A DNA stretch of 64,000 bases from Pseudocercospora fijiensis CIRAD86 (Eukaryota > Ascomycota > Dothideomycetes > Mycosphaerellales > Mycosphaerellaceae): NCBI RefSeq assembly GCF_000340215.1, contig NW_006921534.1:3657041-3721040 (forward strand), written 5' to 3'. The notes beneath the pieces are model-generated. The model saw only the letters and a program-made list of their open reading frames with translations, was not told where the DNA came from and did no database searches. This document shows, piece after piece, positions 62,000-64,000 of the stretch. The position numbers and the translations under genes were made by a program. Numbering within the stretch: the stretch's first letter is position 1; each line of letters begins with the position of its first letter.

Positions 62000-64000
62000 C
62001 GCTATCGCCTATTGCTGCTAGATCGCCTCGTACTAGCTAGAGTATCTATTCGTCTTCGGTAAGCACTTTCTACGGTAATGCTTGAATTAGTGCTATGCTT
62101 ATGCGGCGAGTAACCCGCTTTAGCTAGTTCTCTTTGTCGCTCTCTAAATTGCGTTTAGAGGCCCGTTTCCGCTTAAGGCTCTTTGCCTTCTTCTTAGCAA
62201 TTTTAGCGGCTACTTATTAACCGCTTTGCGTAAGGGTTTTAATTCGCTTACCTCGTCCTTAGTCGAGTGTTTTAAGCTGTTCTAGGTTACCGATTAAGTC
62301 CCCTAAATCGGCGCTAGATTGTTAACTGTTTGCGTAGAGTTAGGTTAGGTCGTCTTCGATTAGTTGCTTTCTTTTCCTTGCTTTAGCGCGTTCCCGGGCC
62401 TGCTCGGCTTATAGTAGGGCCTCTACCTCTTTAGCTTTTAATTTTAGCTTTTTAATATAGAGCGCTAAGTTCTTAAGAGGTAAGAGTAGCGTGTTCTTCT
62501 GCGATAATAATAGTACAGTAGTTGGCGGGCGCTCCTAGTAGTTGTCTAGGTCGGTATAAACTTAGACCTAATTCTACGTAGAGGGAATACGGTCTAGGCA
62601 AGGTGTTAGGACGGCGGGCGTAGGCGATAAAGACACTAAATTTGCTTTAGCGCTTAGTGCGGCAGCTGTTGCTTTCGCTATACTACCGCTAGGCTCTAGA
62701 ACGCGTAAGACGCGTTATTTACCTATATCCGAAAGGGGCCTCCCCGGCCGTAGGTCCTTATCGCTTAGTAGGTCCGAGTCGGGTAGTATAATATAGCCGG
62801 TCTGTTTTAATTGTGCCCCTAGCGTCTAGGCTTAGCTGTTTTCCGGGTCTCGGTAGCCGCCTACTTCTACTCGTCTACCCTGCTATTTAGTTAGTCGTTC
62901 CTCCGCTAGGATATTAAACCTTATACAGTGCTCCCTCGACGCCGCTGCTTTTGCTTTAGCCTTCCTTCTCTCGGGGCAGCCCTCGCTAAATGCTATATAT
63001 AGTCCTAAGCAGAGCGCGTAGCGTAGCGGCGTATCTAGCTAGTAGGCCTCCTTCTTATATAGCCTAGCATATAGCGGGTATCGTTCTAGTATACGGCACC
63101 GGGTTCCGTTATAACCGTATAGTTAGCATTTGAAGCACTATTAGATCCTCGCGCCTAGTTTAAAGATTTCGGCTATATATAGGCTACTATACTACCGTAG
63201 GCCTCGATCTAGTACCTTATTAGCGTTAGAAGCGCGGGTAAAATAAAGGACTATTAATAATGTCGGTTTTGTGTTAGCTCTCGTTTTAACTAGCTAGCCG
63301 ATATATGTAATTGCGCCGTTTAAGATAGTAGCGCTGTTTTAGAGGAGAATCTCTTTAATAGCCTTCTGTTTACCGGCCGCCTATATGCTAATTATGCGCG
63401 TCGGTATACTATAAATAACTAGAGGATAGGTATAGGTAATAATAGTAGTTCCTAAGCCTAGCCTATTTAGAAACAGTGTCGATTAGCGTATAAATTGTTC
63501 CCTCTATTCGTAGTCGTTAAAGTGTAGCTCGAGGTCTCCCGATAGTAGTTGTTTTGCTATATCGACCTATGCCTAAACGCCTTAGTTTCTCGCGTTCTTA
63601 TTAATAAGGGATAGCAGTCTAAATAGCTCTTAGTTAGCCGTACGGAGTGCCTTTTAGGCTAATAGGTCTAGTATTTTAATTTAAAGAGTATAGATTGTCG
63701 ATAGGTTAATAGTCCTTTCCCCTTAGCCTAAGTTTAAATGCCGTAGAGAGAGTACCGCCTTCTGTATAGCTTGTGTAGATTCGCGTGCTACTAAAGCGTA
63801 GCCTCGCGGGCTAGCTTTTATATAGTATAGTATTTCTTTCTCGACTATAGCCGAGTAAACTAATCTTGCTTAAATGTTATATAGCATAATGCTAATATCG
63901 TTCGTTGCATAGTTAGTTACTTAGGACGCGTAGTTAAGGCCGAATTCTACTAGCTTATCTAGCACTTTAAGCGCGTTAATCTTAGTCGGTCTACTCTTCC
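62000..64000 (-). pseudogene. LINE ORF1 (nucleic-acid-binding), partial, RIP-mutated
   Basis: Minus-strand frame with zinc-knuckle residues near 63050-63140 (CFKCQLYGYNGTRC, then further on ALCLGLYIAFSEGCPERR near 62960-63010). After it come a proline/charged linker and a Lys/Arg-rich coiled region (LKLKAKEVEALL, ARERAKARKRKQLIEDDL near 62330-62470). ORF1 proteins of LINEs bind the element RNA. The N-terminus lies beyond the window. Stops at Trp/Gln positions. Confidence 0.72.

Larger units (their letters stand above)
57997..64000 (-). mobile_element. Tad-like LINE (non-LTR retrotransposon), 5' end beyond window
   Basis: Minus strand, read from right to left: ORF1 with zinc knuckles, then an ORF2 with AP-type endonuclease, RT and RNase H. 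This order with RNase H is typical of fungal Tad-clade LINEs. The frame continues across Gypsy copy 2 to the left. RIP-type stops are throughout. Confidence 0.88.

Overview
The window is a repeat-rich, gene-poor segment of a filamentous ascomycete genome (Pezizomycotina). Three things point there: short spliceosomal introns (51, 73 and probably 55 bp) in the only intact gene, fungal retrotransposon lineages (two chromodomain Ty3/Gypsy families, a Ty1/Copia element and a Tad-like LINE), and pervasive repeat-induced point mutation (RIP). CpA and TpG are almost absent outside the host gene and are replaced by TpA, so former Trp and Gln codons read as TAG/TAA. CpG is not depleted. I cannot assign a species.

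Layout: 1-10394 plus a ~170 bp LTR is the 3' part of a large RIP-inactivated Gypsy element (protease, RT, RNase H, integrase, chromodomain) with about 5 kb of further coding-like sequence between pol and the polypurine tract. From ~10.6 to ~20.1 kb and from ~22.1 to 30.97 kb lie two same-orientation copies (A and B, about 12.2 kb apart) of an element I cannot assign. It carries a SNF2-type helicase and a second very long minus-strand reading frame (called ORF-Z here) with in-frame hexapeptide repeats. Two satellite arrays (68 bp and 16-17 bp units) separate the copies. A complete Gypsy copy (copy 1, 30975-38084, TSD CTAAA) sits in the upstream flank of copy B. Between 38.1 and 42.2 kb are a minisatellite, an unclassified coding fragment and a RIP-mutated half of an O-acetylhomoserine sulfhydrylase gene.

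A complete Copia element (42228-48023, 302-bp LTRs, TSD CTTGA) lies about 70 bp downstream of the single intact host gene, a four-exon DJ-1/PfpI (Hsp31-like) gene at 48097-49031 on the minus strand. From ~49.7 kb to the end is a minus-strand Tad-like LINE, split at its ORF2 C-terminus by Gypsy copy 2 (50848-57996, TSD TAGGG). When that insertion is removed, the LINE reading frame runs straight through.

No element looks mobile: each has RIP stops, and the Copia and Gypsy copy 2 RTs have also lost the first catalytic Asp. The most informative signals are the two-gene SNF2/ORF-Z element, the 11-nt self-priming signature in the smaller Gypsy family, nested insertions with exact target duplications, and a RIP boundary that spares the DJ-1 gene.
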